From positions 7,501 through 71,500 of the forward strand of contig RPFO01001718.1 in NCBI GenBank assembly GCA_009746045.1: 64,000 bases of DNA. Reading direction: 5' to 3'. This DNA comes from Mesostigma viride (Eukaryota; Streptophyta; Mesostigmatophyceae; Mesostigmatales; Mesostigmataceae). A program made the translations under genes and the position numbers. The notes under the pieces were generated by a model. It was not told the DNA's origin. It saw only the letters and a program-made list of their open reading frames with translations, and searched no databases. This document shows positions 1-14,000 of the stretch, piece after piece (the stretch's first letter is position 1; every line of letters begins with the position of its first letter).

Positions 1-57
1 CATCCCATCCCATCCCATCCCATCCCATCCCATCCCATCCCATCCCATCCCATCCCA
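1..57. repeat. (CATCC)n pentanucleotide array
   Basis: About eleven CATCC units run from the left edge of the window, so the array is truncated by the edge. The rest of 58-648 holds no exon I can defend. The short open frames there lack family similarity. The true 5' end of the large gene that follows may lie in this stretch or left of the window. Confidence 0.95.
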
Positions 58-648
58 TGCATGTTATCCCTTGTATAGCATGCCACGGTAATCCATGGTT
101 GTTCCTGCTGCCTGGTGTAGCGCTGTTTCAAAACGTCATCCTGTTGCGTTGCTGGAGGAAAAAATCTACTAGAATGAGGAGATGGTGACGACGCAACAGG
201 TCAGGGAATAGGGATTAATTGGCTGAGCACTCGGTATAGAGCCACTGAATTAGTAGAAGGCTTGGCGCACGCATATGTCTGGATGTGCTCCGCCTAGTGT
301 CCAGTGTGGCATTCCTCGCGTTGAATGCATTCGATGGGCTTCCCTCCTTTCTAGCTTGTTGCGGCTCGTGATTTGCTTCGCGGGCCCCGCCTGGATCCTA
401 CAGGCTGCTGGCTGCATGGACAGAGCAGCCAAATGGTTGAGTGCTGCTCGCTTCAATATGGTGCCGCGCTGACAGTCCGACTATTATTATTTCTTGGCTT
501 CCGATCCTGCTGCTCACTCGCTTTCGTACGGATCGAGTGGTTATACTCGATCCACGGAACGCTCGCTTGATGTTCTTAAATCATGCGAGGACATGCCTGC
601 ATTAAGTGTGGATTGCTGCTGCCGTCCTCGGTCCTGAGCTGCGTGCAG

Positions 649-3600
649 ACGGCCACGGGGAATGGGCAGGATTTGAACATCATGGGTGCAGGAGCCAGCA
701 TGAGCGTCTGCCCGACGTCACCCCTACCGGTATGAAAACCGCCTCGCTGCTGGGACTGCTCCCAATTGTGGTGATTCTTCAGAACGCCTCTTCACTACAA
801 TTGTTCAGAAGAATTGAACAGGACTATCATCAGCCTCAAAGCTACCTTTTTGACATCCTACGTAAATTGTGTCACAACGTCGGTACTATGGATCACTGCC
901 ATGGCCTTGTGGTGAACAAGCCTTAGAGATTGCTTTCTAATCATGCATTTATTTTTACTGTCACATTGTTGAGCATCCACATGTTGATTAATGATGAGGT
1001 AATTAATTCATCACCGGCGCTCCTCATGATTGAGAAGATGAACCGTGCAGTGCCCAGGCTGAGCGTTTCGATGTCTTTGAAAAGGTGAGCAAGGTCAGCT
1101 ATCTCTGTTGTGTAACCTGACTCGTGAAGCCGTCATACAAATTTGCACTGATGAATGTTTTTTCGTGCCAAGAGCAATCCATGCTGAATCAGGATATGGC
1201 CATCTATGCATTTCTCCTCTCGCTTTTTTCATATCAACGACCCCACCTATTTATTTCCCCTCTTGCTTTTTTCATATCAACAACCCCATCTATTTATTTC
1301 CCCTCTCGCTTTTTTCATACCAACGACCCCACCTATTTATTTCCCCTCTCGCTTTTTTCATACCAACGACCCCACCTATTTATTTCCCCTCTCGCTTTTT
1401 TCATACCAACGACCCCACCTATTTATTTCCCCTCTCGCTTTTTTCATATCAACGACCCCACCTATTTATTTCCCCTCTTGCTTTTTTCATATCAACAACC
1501 CCACATCCCTCGTTTCTCACCCTGGGCTTTTCCGCCCCTTGCCGGGCTCCCCTGTGACCGTGGGATGTTGCGTACCATTTGCAGAATTTTGCGACCTCGG
1601 CGGTGCAGCCCACGGTGACATCGTCATGTTCAAGTGAGTAAAGCCCTAGCTCCCGGAATATGTAGCCCGCTAGTTGAGTTGGTTACCTGCTGTTAGCAGA
1701 TGCATGGGCGGATTACAGTCCTTGTGAGCCTTGTGCGGGTGCGGTTTTTGCGGCTGAAATCGTGGTTCTCTGAACACAGCTTTGTTTTTGGTGTGATGGA
1801 AGAAGCGCCGCTACAGTAAAGCCATGGAGCTTGGACGATCATTCAGGGCCACCCTGTATATCATCCTAGTTTATTAGGAACGTGACCAACCACGTGAGGG
1901 GGTATCGTCGCATGCAGAGATATACTGTAGTCGACTTCTGACCTATACGTTTGCTTATCTAATATAACTTTTCATTTAGTATAGCCTAACCTGATGACCT
2001 GTCTATCTATATCTAGTTCCACGCTTTTGCCTTTGAGGGATCTCTGGAACTGTCCATTTTGCAGGCCCTGACTGCGTATTATGGGTACTGGCTGCGTCCA
2101 TCGTCCAACCAGAATAGAAAATTCGCTCCTAACTTTGCCCCTATCATCATCCCTAGAAAGCTGCGTACAAGTTCTATCTTCTCCCTGGGCTCACTTCCCT
2201 GACTGAGGAGTTGTCCTCAAGGACGCACATTGAAAAGGTCTGCACCGTGCGATCCAGTGAACACTGCCAGTCTATACTTCCTGCACGCACCTGGTGCATC
2301 GATGCCAAGCTTGAGTTGAACCTATTCTGGGAATGAATTCTTTGAACTGCTGATCGACCAGTAGTTTTTTGCCCGATTGTGGTATCTCTGGCGTCTAGTT
2401 CAGTCAACGGTAGCAGACCATCAGAAGCATACATAGCGTTCGCAATATCCTATTGATGGTACTTTTATTCCACAGGAGCAACCCTGTGTGGGCAGTGGTC
2501 CTGGGTTAAGTGTGTGCGTGCCTCTGTGCTCGAGCTTCCACTGCCTGTTGTTATCAAAGATAAAGGCTGCCAATATCTCTTGCAGTCTTGCCACACTTAG
2601 CTTTAGTGCTCATCGGCTCAATGCGTCGTCAGCAGCGGCTAAAGAGAACGTGCGTTTTTGTTTTTTCTGCAGGACCGTCACCACCCCCACCGCCTTCACC
2701 TCCCCCATCACCTCCTCCACCTCCAAGCCCTCCACCCAGCCCTCCACCCAGCCCTCCACCCAGCCCGCCACCCAGCCCTCCACCCAGCCCGCCACCCAGC
2801 CCTCCACCCAGCCCACCGCCCAGCCCTCCACCCAGCCCGCCACCCAGCCCTCCACCCAGCCCACCACCCAGCCTACCACCCAGCCCGCCACCCAGCCCTC
2901 CTCCCAGCCCTCCTCCCAGCCCTCCACCCAGGCCTCCACCCAGCCCTCCACCCAGCCCGCCACCCAGCCCTCCACCCACCCCGCCACCCAGCCCTCCACC
3001 CAGCGCTCCACCCAGCCCTCCACCCAGCCCTCCACCCAGCCCTCCACCCAGCCCTCCACCTAGCCTTTCGCCCCTTACACCTAGCCTTCCACCCAGCCCT
3101 CCACCCAGCCCTCCACCCAGCCCTCCACCCAGCCCGCCACCCAGCCCTCCACCCAGCCCTCCACCCAGCCCTCCACCCAGCCCTCCACCCAGCCCGCCAC
3201 CCAGCCCTCCACCCAGCCCGCCACCCAGCCCTCCACCCAGCCCTCCACCCAGCCCGCCACCCAGCCCGCCACCCAGCCCTCCACCCAGCCCTCCACCCAG
3301 CCCGCCACCCAGCCCTCCACCCAGCACGCCACCCAGCCCGCCACCCAGCCTTCTACCTTTACCTCCAAGCCCTCCACCCAGCACTCTTCCCCTCCCACCA
3401 CTCAGCCCTCCACCCAGCCCTCCACCCAGCCCTCCACCCAGCCCTCCACCCAGCCCGCCACCCAGCCCTCCACCCAGCCCTCCACCCAGCCCTCCACCCA
3501 GCCCTCCACCCAGCCCTCCACCCAGCCCTCCACCCAGCCCTCCACCCAGCTCTCCACCCAGCCCTCCACCCAGCCCTCCACCCAGCCCTCCACCCAGCCC

Positions 3601-6600
3601 TCCACCCAGCCCTCCACCCAGCCCGCCACCCAGCCCGCCACCCAGCCCGCCACCCAGCCTTCTACCCTTACTTCCAAGCCCTCCACCCAGCCCTCCGGCC
3701 AGCCCTCCACCCGGCCCGCCACCAAGCCCGCCACCCAGCCCGCCTCTTAGCCCACCACCCGTTTCCCCCCCATTCTTGTCCCCGCCTCTCAGCATCCAGC
3801 CATCTCCCCCATCCTCACCCCATGTATCTCCACCACCATATGAGTTTCTTTCGCCACTTCCCCCCCCACCAACTTTGCCATTGTTACTGCCCCCGCCTCC
3901 TCCCCAGCCCCCCCCAGCTAAAGTGCCACCCCCGACTTCCCCGCCACCCTTTTTACCATCAGCTCGCCCACCTCCTCTAGTTTCACCCCTCCCCTCCCCC
4001 CCAACTCCCCAGCGCTCCCCACCTTCACGGTCACCGCCGCCATCCCCCCCTTCGCCTTCACCACTGCCACCTTCACCGTCAGCGCTGCTGACCCCACCAC
4101 CGTCAGCATTAGCATCTCCACAACCGCAAGCACCCGCCGACATTTCCCCGCCACCACATTTTGCAACCCCATCCAGCCCCCCATTTCCCTCATCGCCCCC
4201 CTCTCCACCGCCACCGTCACCGCCACCACCTCCACCTCTGCCACTGGCGACCCCGCCGCGGCGGAGCCCCCCACCGGCACAAAAGATGCCACCACCGCCA
4301 CCATCACCGTCGGCACCGCCGCCACCGCCAGCAAAGGACCTCTCTATTACACTGAAGTCAGAATCGGGAGACCAGGTGTTTGCGGTGAGCTCTGACTGCT
4401 GCCACCCAATCTGCTCGATGCCTCCCTTGATGGTGGAACCTCGTTATGCACCAGTTAACGCACGGTTAAGTGTTCATAGTTATCACTGGTCGAGATGGAA
4501 CCTCGTTATAGAACTGGGAAGCTGCCATGACACGGCTGGATAGCGGTTACCCAGCACTGCTAAAGGTTATATTCATGCTACTACTGCACACGGCTTGTTA
4601 GTGGTTACCCAGCACTGCTAAAGGTTATATTCATGCTACTACTGCACGCGGCTGGTTAGTGGTTACCCAGCACTGCTAAAGGTTATATTCATGCTACTCT
4701 ACTGCGCTCATTTCTTCGTGCTTTGGCACCCGCTGCTCTAGCCATATGCATTTCAGGTCGGCATCATGCCCCCTAGTGGCCCTACTGCTTGTCCCTCGGG
4801 CATATCTATTTCTTTGTGCTCTCATCGTGTCCTAGGCCTATTACCTTTGTAGTTCTTGGCTTCATGCTGCGTTACTCAAACGCCCCTGGCAGTAACTGGC
4901 TGTGCAGGGCGCTCGTCGTGAGAGATCTGCCGTTGTAACAGTTTAGTCTGCTTGGACTGACAGTGCAGCATCGTGCCCGTGCAACTCACGGCTTCCTCCT
5001 ATGGCACATGGCCCCCGCAGGGGGACAGCGTGGACCTGTTGGTGACGGTTGACGGCAAACACATCGAGGATTCGGGTGATGTGCTGGTGACCCTTGACGT
5101 GGGCAACAGCGAGCCACAGTCCCGGCGGCGGCGACTACTGGCATCCAACGCAGACAGTGACGACTATGGCCGTGGTGACAGTATGGCCCACAGCTCATAC
5201 GACAACATGGACCCATGCAAGGGTAATGGTGTAGGTGACTGTGGCGACACCCATGAGCGCCAGCGGCGGATGATTCTGGCCGCAGCACGAGACAGCTGCG
5301 TCATGTTTGTACTCACGCGCGCCGAGCCCACGCAGGGCAAGTGCGCAGACTTGGACTATGACACCTGTATGGTGACCTGCAACCTGGGCACCGTGGTCAC
5401 CGGGGTGAAGGTGTTTGTCTTCATGGAGTTGCACTCGGACACGCCGGGTGCCATGCTCCAGATGGGGGCGCTTGCGCGTCCCGAGCAGTCGCAGATACTG
5501 GCGCAGAGCGGGGAGACCCTGCAGGGGGCGCAGGGGGAGGACATAGACTACATCGTGTTTCACGGTGGGTGTCTGCCTGACTGTGGACGCTTGCGTCTTC
5601 TTCTCACTGCTGATAACTTGCACCCAACCTACCCCCCCGTGTCCTGACAAGCCAGTTGCCGCCCCACCCAACACCCAACATTAATGCACTGCACCGGCCA
5701 CCCGCTACCCACCACCCATGCACCACCCACCACCCACCACCCATGCACCACCCACCACCCACCACCCACCACCCACCACCCATGCACCACCCACCACCCA
5801 CCACCCACCACCCACCACCCACCACCCACCACCCACCACCCACCACCCACCACCCACCACCCACCACCCGCCACCCACCTCCCAGCGCCACCCGCCACAC
5901 GAAGCCAAACTTGCCATGCGGCAAAGCCGCGCGCTGCTCGAGAATTTGCAGCAGGGAACTTGGTGACCCGCAAACAATGAAGAGTGCGGGAACTCGAGCT
6001 GTCGATGAGTTGTTGACGTAGTCACGTTCCATGAAAGGGTTTTAAAACAGCCGCGTTTCATGAAAGCCACGTTTCGCAAGGGAGTTGGTCATCCGATCCA
6101 CCGATGCCTCGTAGGCATGCATGCATGTCAAAGTCGCGCCCCATTGCTGGTGTGATTACTAAAGTGTGATTACTAAAGTGTGATTACTAAAGTTAGCTGT
6201 GTGATTACTAAAATGCGCTAGCTGGATTTTATGCATGCTATGGATTTGTCGTGTATGGCGGTGCCATTTCATTGACACAGATTTCGCCCGGCCCGTCATC
6301 GTCCCTGACTATCGCGAGTTAGTGCTGGTGGACGCGGACGGCCTGAACCGGACGCGCAAGGTCTGGTACGGCGTCAAGTCGCCGCTGCGCTTCTACGCGC
6401 GCTTCCGCACGGACATGGACTGCACCCTCACGCCGGACGCGGTCGACACGTTTGGGACCGCAGACGTGCAGTCCATCGAACGGTGGGACAGCCGGCTCGG
6501 TGCACAACGGAACGACTCTGCGACAGGTGCCCTGGCTCCCGTCTTTGAGTATAAATTTGAGGTGAGTGAACGTTGAATACCTCGGCTTGCACAATGAGGC

Positions 6601-8048
6601 TGGCAAGCGGTTGATTTAGTAGCGCATGACTACTAACCCATCAGATAAAGCCCATGAGATAAAGATCGCTTTTCCCTTTGATCCAATTCGTCACAGTGAG
6701 TCAATTGATATTGCGATGGGTGCAATCGTACCATGCCTTGATCATACGCGCACTGCTCTGCACTGGTATTACCCACTGCGGCACTATAATGAGGAGGATG
6801 GTTGTTTGTCGCCACGGCGGGCATGGACTACTGTGCTGCTGCTAAGGCTGACAGTGCTGTGCATTCACTGGGATTTCCCTATCCTCTGCATGACAGGTGG
6901 CGCCCCACCGGGATGGGCTGGTGTGGGTGCAGTTCAGGCCCGGCTACTGCAGGGACTCCCAGGGGCACTTGAACCTGCAGTCCAGCATGTCGGGCATGCT
7001 TTTTGGTGAGCAGCCATAGCTCACTCAACCAAAATGATGGGAAATATGTACGCTACGGGGTGTGTGCTGAAGAGTTATAATTGTCCTGTTTTGCGGATCG
7101 TTTGAGTTGCCGCTGCGGCCTCTGAACTTGAAATCATTTTCAATAGATATGCAGTGCGTTAGGTGGGTGCGTATTCACCTAAGGTGCCATGGCGTATCGC
7201 TGGTAAATACTACATCTGGCTGTCGCTGGTAGATATACGCTCGGCGCATATCTATAGGTTGCCGCTGTCAATTGTCCGCTGAAGCGTTGCCCGTATTGCT
7301 AGTCTCAAATGTCAGGTTGATTTCCGACCGGACTTGCATGTGGGAACACAAGCTGCTTCGTACTTCATTTCAAACACGTGGCCAAGACTTTGTGGTGGGT
7401 GGGTGGGTGGGTGGGTGGGTGGGTGGGTGGGTGGGTGGGTGGGTGGGTGGGTGGGTGGGTGGGTGGGTGGGTGGGTATGGGGGGCTGTGTGTGTGTGTTT
7501 GTTTTGGTGGTGGTGGTGGTGGTGGTGGTGGTGGTGGTGGTGGTGGTGGTGGTGGTGGTGGTGGTGGTGGTGGTGGTGGTGGTGGTGGTGGTGGTGGTGG
7601 TGGTGGTGGTGGTGGTGGTGGTGGTGGTGGTGGTGGTGGCGGTGGCGGTGGCGGTGGCGGTGGCGGTGGCGGTGGCGGTGGCGGTGGCGGTGGCGGTGGC
7701 GGTGGCGGTGGCGGTGGCGGTGGCGGTGGCGGTGGCGGTGGCGGTGGCGGTGGCGGTGGCGGTGGCGGTGGCGGTGGCGGTGGCGGTGGCGGTGGCGGTG
7801 GCGGTGGCGGTGGCGGTGGCGGTGGCGGTGGCGGTGGCGGTGGCGGTGGCGGTGGCGGTGGCGGTGGCGGTGGCGGTGGCGGTGGCGGTGGCGGTGGCGG
7901 TGGCGGTGGCGGTGGCGGTGGCGGTGGCGGTGGCGGTGGCGGTGGCGGTGGCGGTGGCGGTGGCGGTGGCGGTGGCGGTGGCGGTGGCGGTGGCGGTGGC
8001 GGTGGCGGTGGCGGTGGCGGTGGCGGTGGCGGTGGCGGTGGCGGTGGC

Positions 8049-8080
<32 letters not shown>

Positions 8081-11000
8081 TTGAGTTGGGGAGTCGGAGT
8101 GATTCTGCTCGCTGGGTGGCTGGGTATTGTTTTAGCGTGCTTTTGCTATGCAGTTTACGTGGTAATCTACGTCTCCACATGATGCTGGCTTTTGCTTTTG
8201 CTTTCCCTTGCTATCATTCTTCGATGGAATGCTTGCAGACGGCACTCCCCCGGTCGCCACGGTGGTCCCCCTCCACCCGGCCATAACCAGTGCCAGGCTG
8301 CTCACCTTCACCGTCCAGTGGAGCGAACGCGTGCACAACTTCAGCGCGGATGGTGTTGCTATTGCCAATGGGGCGTTGCTAAGGTCAGGAAGCTGCCTAT
8401 TGCCACAGTTGAATCTTTGCATAAGCTATGGTCTAGATAATCTGTTGTCCTAGGTATAGTAGTTAGCCTATTTAGGGGTATTTGAGGGGTATTCGAGACA
8501 CAAGCTTGATTTGTCTAATGGACTAAGTAGGCTCAATCAAGCCAAACAGGCGCCCAGCGCCTGAGGCAAAGGTCCACGATTTTTTTCTGGAAGGCAAGAT
8601 CTGGAGGTCGAGAACTGGAGAAAAAGATTTGGGACCTTGGCCGAGCCCCCTTGCACGGACCAGCTGTATTTTCTTTAGACTTGGTCCATCTTTGCCCGCA
8701 TTCTCCAGCAGTGCAGCTTTGCTTATCTTGAATGCTTTGCATTGGTTTCTTTTGCCATGCCAAACAGCTTTAACGCTAGCGGGGAGGCCTGGGGCTACTA
8801 CGAGGTCTACGTGACCCCCTCGGGTGACGACTTTGTCTTCTTCATCATCCACGAGGGCGCGGCAATGGATGCTGCCAACAACCGCAACGCCGAAGTGGGC
8901 GGCGTGCAAGTGCAGTGCTGTGAGTTTGCGCACTTTCAATGTTAGACTTGCATTAGTGATTGTGATGGATTCTCAGAATTTATAGGTGCGAAGTTGACTC
9001 TTCCATGGGGCCGTAAAACTTCAGAGAATGGCAAGTGTGACCAGCAAATACAGGGGGGGGGAACTGATAAAGAAAGAAAGATGGGCTAGCCTACATATGC
9101 CATTTTCCTCCCAGGCTGCAAACCATCCCCAGCAGTTCTTCTATAAATAAACTTTTTTAAGGTATTAGGTGGACCCCACCTCCATCTAGGCTGCCACTTG
9201 CCGTGTTATCGTCAACTATTATACCTTGGAGGCCGCAGCACGACTACAATCAGGTGCGGGAAGGTACAAATAAGGTACCTACGTCTGTTTTCCGAGTGCT
9301 GAGTCGTATTTCAACCCAGTTGTCTGCACAGGTACCCCTACTACCCTTGATGCAGTAGTTGAACACCCTATCCAACCCCATCACCAACTGACCTGCTTGG
9401 CTACATCAGCGCCAGCTGGTCTGCTCAAGCACTTATTTCCCACATGTTGTGTCTTCCGCGCGCGGATGCTCGTTATACTGTTTTCAAACGTGCTTTTCTC
9501 CCAAAGCACATTTTTCATGCTCCTTACTCAACTGTTTTCAATCCTTAGTTATGTCGCACGCCTTATTATTTGATTACTTGCTTCATTATTTAATTACTTG
9601 CATTACTATTCAACTACTCGGTATGGCTTCCACGGCCCGCCGCCCTCAATGACCCAGACACACCAAGCGAGGAGGTGGGGCAGGCAACCAGCATCGCTAG
9701 TGCGGCAATTGCGGCCAGCATGGCGGCTGGGGTGGCGGGGGGAATCGCAGCATCTGCCAGCTCAGCAGGAGGTGGAGGCATCGGTGGCCTGGCGGTGAGT
9801 GTAGTCCTAGCAAAGCACTTGTATTAGGGGTTACCTTGTGCCCTGGTACTTAAGCACTGCCTGCTGGCTTAACGTCGAACCGACTATCTGCCCTGTGAGC
9901 TTCCCGAAAGATGAAAGACGGGATCTTAATGCTGCTTGCGCAATCACCTGGCACTTCAAAACCAGACTCTACCTGCTCCCCAGTATTCGTTTAGGAAACC
10001 TAGTTGCCTGTTCAGCATCAGCTGCGAGGGCCCTCATAGCTTAGTCTCATAATAGGGCATTGCGCACGGCCTGCTAGGCTTACATGAACGCGGCGACTCT
10101 TAACTCATATTAATTTGCCTAACCAACTATTTGCCAATATTATCTGCATGCAGCTGGCGTTTGTGACACGAGCTCATGACTTCAATGCCATGATTCTTTC
10201 TCATTCCAATTATTTCACCAAAAGCCATTACAAGTTTTTACACAGTTCCCATCATTTTCGCACATCAGACAATCTTTCGTTCTGGGCGGCGAAGCTGCCC
10301 TATCAAACTTGCGCTGACGGTCTTCTGTGTTGCATGTTTTCCCTCATACTGCTATCATTGTGCCTGGTTTGCTTTCCTCCTTTTACACCATCGTGTTGCA
10401 GACCATGCTGGGCCACATCCAACTAATTCAGGTGAGCCAGTGGCAAGCTGTCACCATGTAGTGCCGGGTAGGAAACCAAAAGGGGTCAGCTGCTGCATGC
10501 ATGTTAATCTGTCACAGTACTTTCATTTATGTGCTGTCAATTGCAGTTGTGGTAGGGACTAGTATTAGAAATAAGACGATGTTAGAATTATGGAAATATC
10601 ATCAAGTTTCACATCGGGGTCATCGTGTGTATGCACTGCATCCCTCCAACCTAGTTTTCATGCCTGAGACTAACAAACTAAGTCTGTTGGGTTTCCACAC
10701 CGTAGCTCGCATGCTCTTGACAATCGATGGATCTATCACTGCGTCCCTCACTTGTAACCAAAGGCATCAACGAAGGTTATAAGCCCATGCGATATCGTTT
10801 AGGTTTTCTATCGTGCACGGAACCTGTTCCACCAGCGATCCCTGCATGCATCAAAGGCGTGTTACGAATCATCACCGCGGTCACAAATGGCACAGATGTT
10901 CTGTCACCCATGCCTGTACTGCTTGAATCTATTTTTGCTCATTTCCTCACATGGTGTAATCCTTCCTGCCTCTGGTCCCCTCGACTCTCCACAGATGATG

Positions 11001-14000
11001 AACCTCGCCTTACATTATTCTGATTGCTCCCAGGTCGTTTATCTGGCTCAGCCTGCTCACTGTGCTGCCCCCGTTTCCTCCTTTCCTTCCCCTCTATCCT
11101 CCCCAGATGATGAACGGTGTTGACATCCCGGCCGACCCCATCGTGTACGAGTCCACAAACAGGTGGGTGCGCCAGCCACAAGGTCACTGTATCATTATTG
11201 GTCAGTATGGCATGCAGTATGTTGTTAATGCCCCATCGTGTACGAGTCTACAAACAGGTGGGTGCGCCACAAGGTCACTGTATGACTATTGGTCAGTATG
11301 GCATGCAGTATGTTGTTAATGCCGCATCGTGTGCAAGTCCACTACAGGTGGGTGCGCACTGCCAGATGGCAATGTGCTGCCACATGCACATTTCTGCATG
11401 TCGTCAAGAGGGTGACTGATGACTTCATTGTGGGCAAGGGCTTGGTGCCAGGCATGTCTTTTTCACAGAATAGGACTTTTCACGACACCTTGCCTCAGCT
11501 AGTTGGATACGGCTCCGCCTCATAATTCTGGAGCACTAGGACCTGTGCCCAAGTCTGAATAGACCAGTCACATAACCCCTGCGAATCTCACCATTGGAAG
11601 AATGCTGAGTGCTGGCATCTACTTCAAAACCAGCGTCCAGCTGGACTTGCGGCCTAGGGCCGGCTGCGGTCAGTGTGGACAAAGTCAGTGCATGCGTTGC
11701 ACGAATGATCCAACTAATCAATTGAAATGTTGAAATGGACTTTGTGATGTATCATCCAATCCAACCAGGACAAATATATCCTAAATGCGATGGTGCTGGC
11801 AACAGGTTTGTGGCTGCTGCAGTATGAACACTTGCATTTTTCCCCCTTTCCTCCCCCTTTCTTCCCCCTCCCATAATTAAAAAAGATGCTGTTTATGATG
11901 ACGTTCTTTTTCATACTTTCTGCTGCCACCCGCAGCATGAAGTGGCTCTCCTTTGTCTCCCCCATCCCCTTCCCTCCTTTAACAAGTTGTTTCAAGTTTC
12001 GCCCCTTTTCACCCATCTTTTCTGCTGCCATCTGCAGCATGAAGTGGCTCTCCTTTGTCTTCCCCATCCCCTGGTTCGAAAAGTACAACAAGAAACCGGC
12101 AGTGGCATCCGGCAGTAGTGCCGAGGCGCCATCACCACCCACCTCCCTTCGCATGCGCTCGCTTCTGGAATGGACCCCGAGGGTGTCTAGTGGCAGCACC
12201 GCCAACACCGCCGCCAGCAATACTGCGAATGTCACAATTGACTGCTTGGCGACGCCACTGCTGTGCGATCTGGATCACATCTCTGCTGCGGCCGAGGAGG
12301 TGGGTACCTGGACTTGGTTCATAGAGTAAAAGCAGTCTTGTATATACATCCGTTGTCCGCATGTCTTGCTTCCTGCGCATGTCAATGCATGCTCCTGCCA
12401 CTACCAAGAGGTATCCAGCAGATATGCGTAGTGAAGTTTAAATTTTCTAAAGAAGAAAACGTTGCCTATCTTATCAAGTAAGGGGTACATTGCTTAGATC
12501 AACTCATCATTTCCATGCAAGGCAATTACTTCTCTGGTTAGGGTGTAAATAGGAATATATGCTATTTCTTAGCCCGCCTTTCCTGTTTTTTGCGCATTTC
12601 CAGTATGACATATCCCACTGCCGGGGCATCATTCCCCCCCCCCTATTTACCTGCTTTCCATGGTGTGCGCTACTGGCTGCTTGGTCTCAGTCTCTCACAG
12701 GCCTGGGCATCCCTTTGTATGAATTCCCCGATATATTATTGATGGTTGCCCTCTGTATTCGTTTTGTATTGGCTGGTCTCTCAGGTCCGCAAGTCTTCCC
12801 GGCCAGCACCTGATGTTACCGAATACCCAGAGCTCGACGACTTCCAGGGGTGGGTGCGGAGTGTGAATGCGTGTGAGGACTAAAACCGCAAGGGGCACAT
12901 CGGAGCTGGTCATGAAGGGTTATTATGCCATGCAGGATGGGTGAGGCCAGCGAATTAGTGTGCGGCGCTGATCGGAGTGCATGTGAACTTATCATTCCCT
13001 GTACTTAGGTGGAAACGGCTGGGTTATGTTGCTCAGCGATTCAGTCGGCGTTGCCTTCCGCGATTCCCAGTATTCAATGAGTGGCACCTCGCCCCTTATC
13101 AATCTAGTGGGTATGTTTTGGACATGGTTTTGATTTCGTCATCACGGCCAAGAGGCCTTGGTATGTGATGTATGATTGTACTAATGAGCTTGCTCTTAGC
13201 GATCGCAGAGAGAGGTTATGATATATATATATAGAGAGAGAGATATCTATCATTCTCAATGAATATATATAGAGAGTATGAGAGAGAGATCGGAAAAGAA
13301 TCGTTGCTGCGACATTTCAATTTCAATGGCATGGTCTTCGACATTCTGCACGTGTTTGCGTCCATGATGTGCAGGCTGGGAGATTTCCTGTCCGTTGTCT
13401 TTGTCTGCACGCTCCAAGTCTTCGGAGTGATGGCAGCCCACTTCCTCGCGATCCGCGTCTGGTGGGCGCTCCATCGGCGGTGGCCGGACCGCTTCAAGGA
13501 CTACCCCAAGTTCCTCATGTTCCCCATGTTGGAGATATTCGCGGGGATGATGGTCATCCCGGCACTCGCGCGCGCGTGTGCCTTCCTGGCCACCTGTAAG
13601 CCTCTGAATCTCTCACCATACATCGTAACTTGGTGCCTTAATGCCTGGCATGCCGCCTTCCTTATCGCGGACCACGCGGACCACGCACGGACGGTGACAT
13701 GGGGTGACAGAGAGGTGGTGACCGCAGGATTCTTTATGTGTTGGCGCATCGGGTGGTGAGGATTCTGGTTGTAGAAGCCGCTCTGAGACCTGTGTACAAG
13801 CTGCAGTGACAGTCTGAGCAGTGCATCGCAACCAGCATTTGTTACGATCTTTGAAGGCCTTTGAAAGCCTTCGAAAGCCTTTGAGAGCCTTTGAGAGCCT
13901 TTGAGACCTTTGAAAGCCTTTGAAAGCCTTAAAGAGCCTTTGAGGCCTTTGAAAGCCTTTGAAAGCCTTCGAAAGCCTTTGAGAGCCTTTGAGAGCCTTT

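Noticed and set aside
1108-1637. Three overlapping frames of about 150 codons
   Set aside because: Pyrimidine minisatellite open in all frames. Only 1585-1633 is retained, as a small exon by splice site and phase.
7272-8286. Long frames of poly-Gly, Trp-Arg, Val-Ala and Thr-Ala on both strands
   Set aside because: They are translations of the GGGT/GGT/GGCGGT array. The exons on either side join in phase across it, so it is intron.
12977-13168. Possible exon after the acceptor at 13010 (frame beginning [11 protein letters not shown])
   Set aside because: The exon start at 13375 fits the same incoming phase and leads straight into membrane helices; the 13010 frame has no suitable donor and no hydrophobic pattern.
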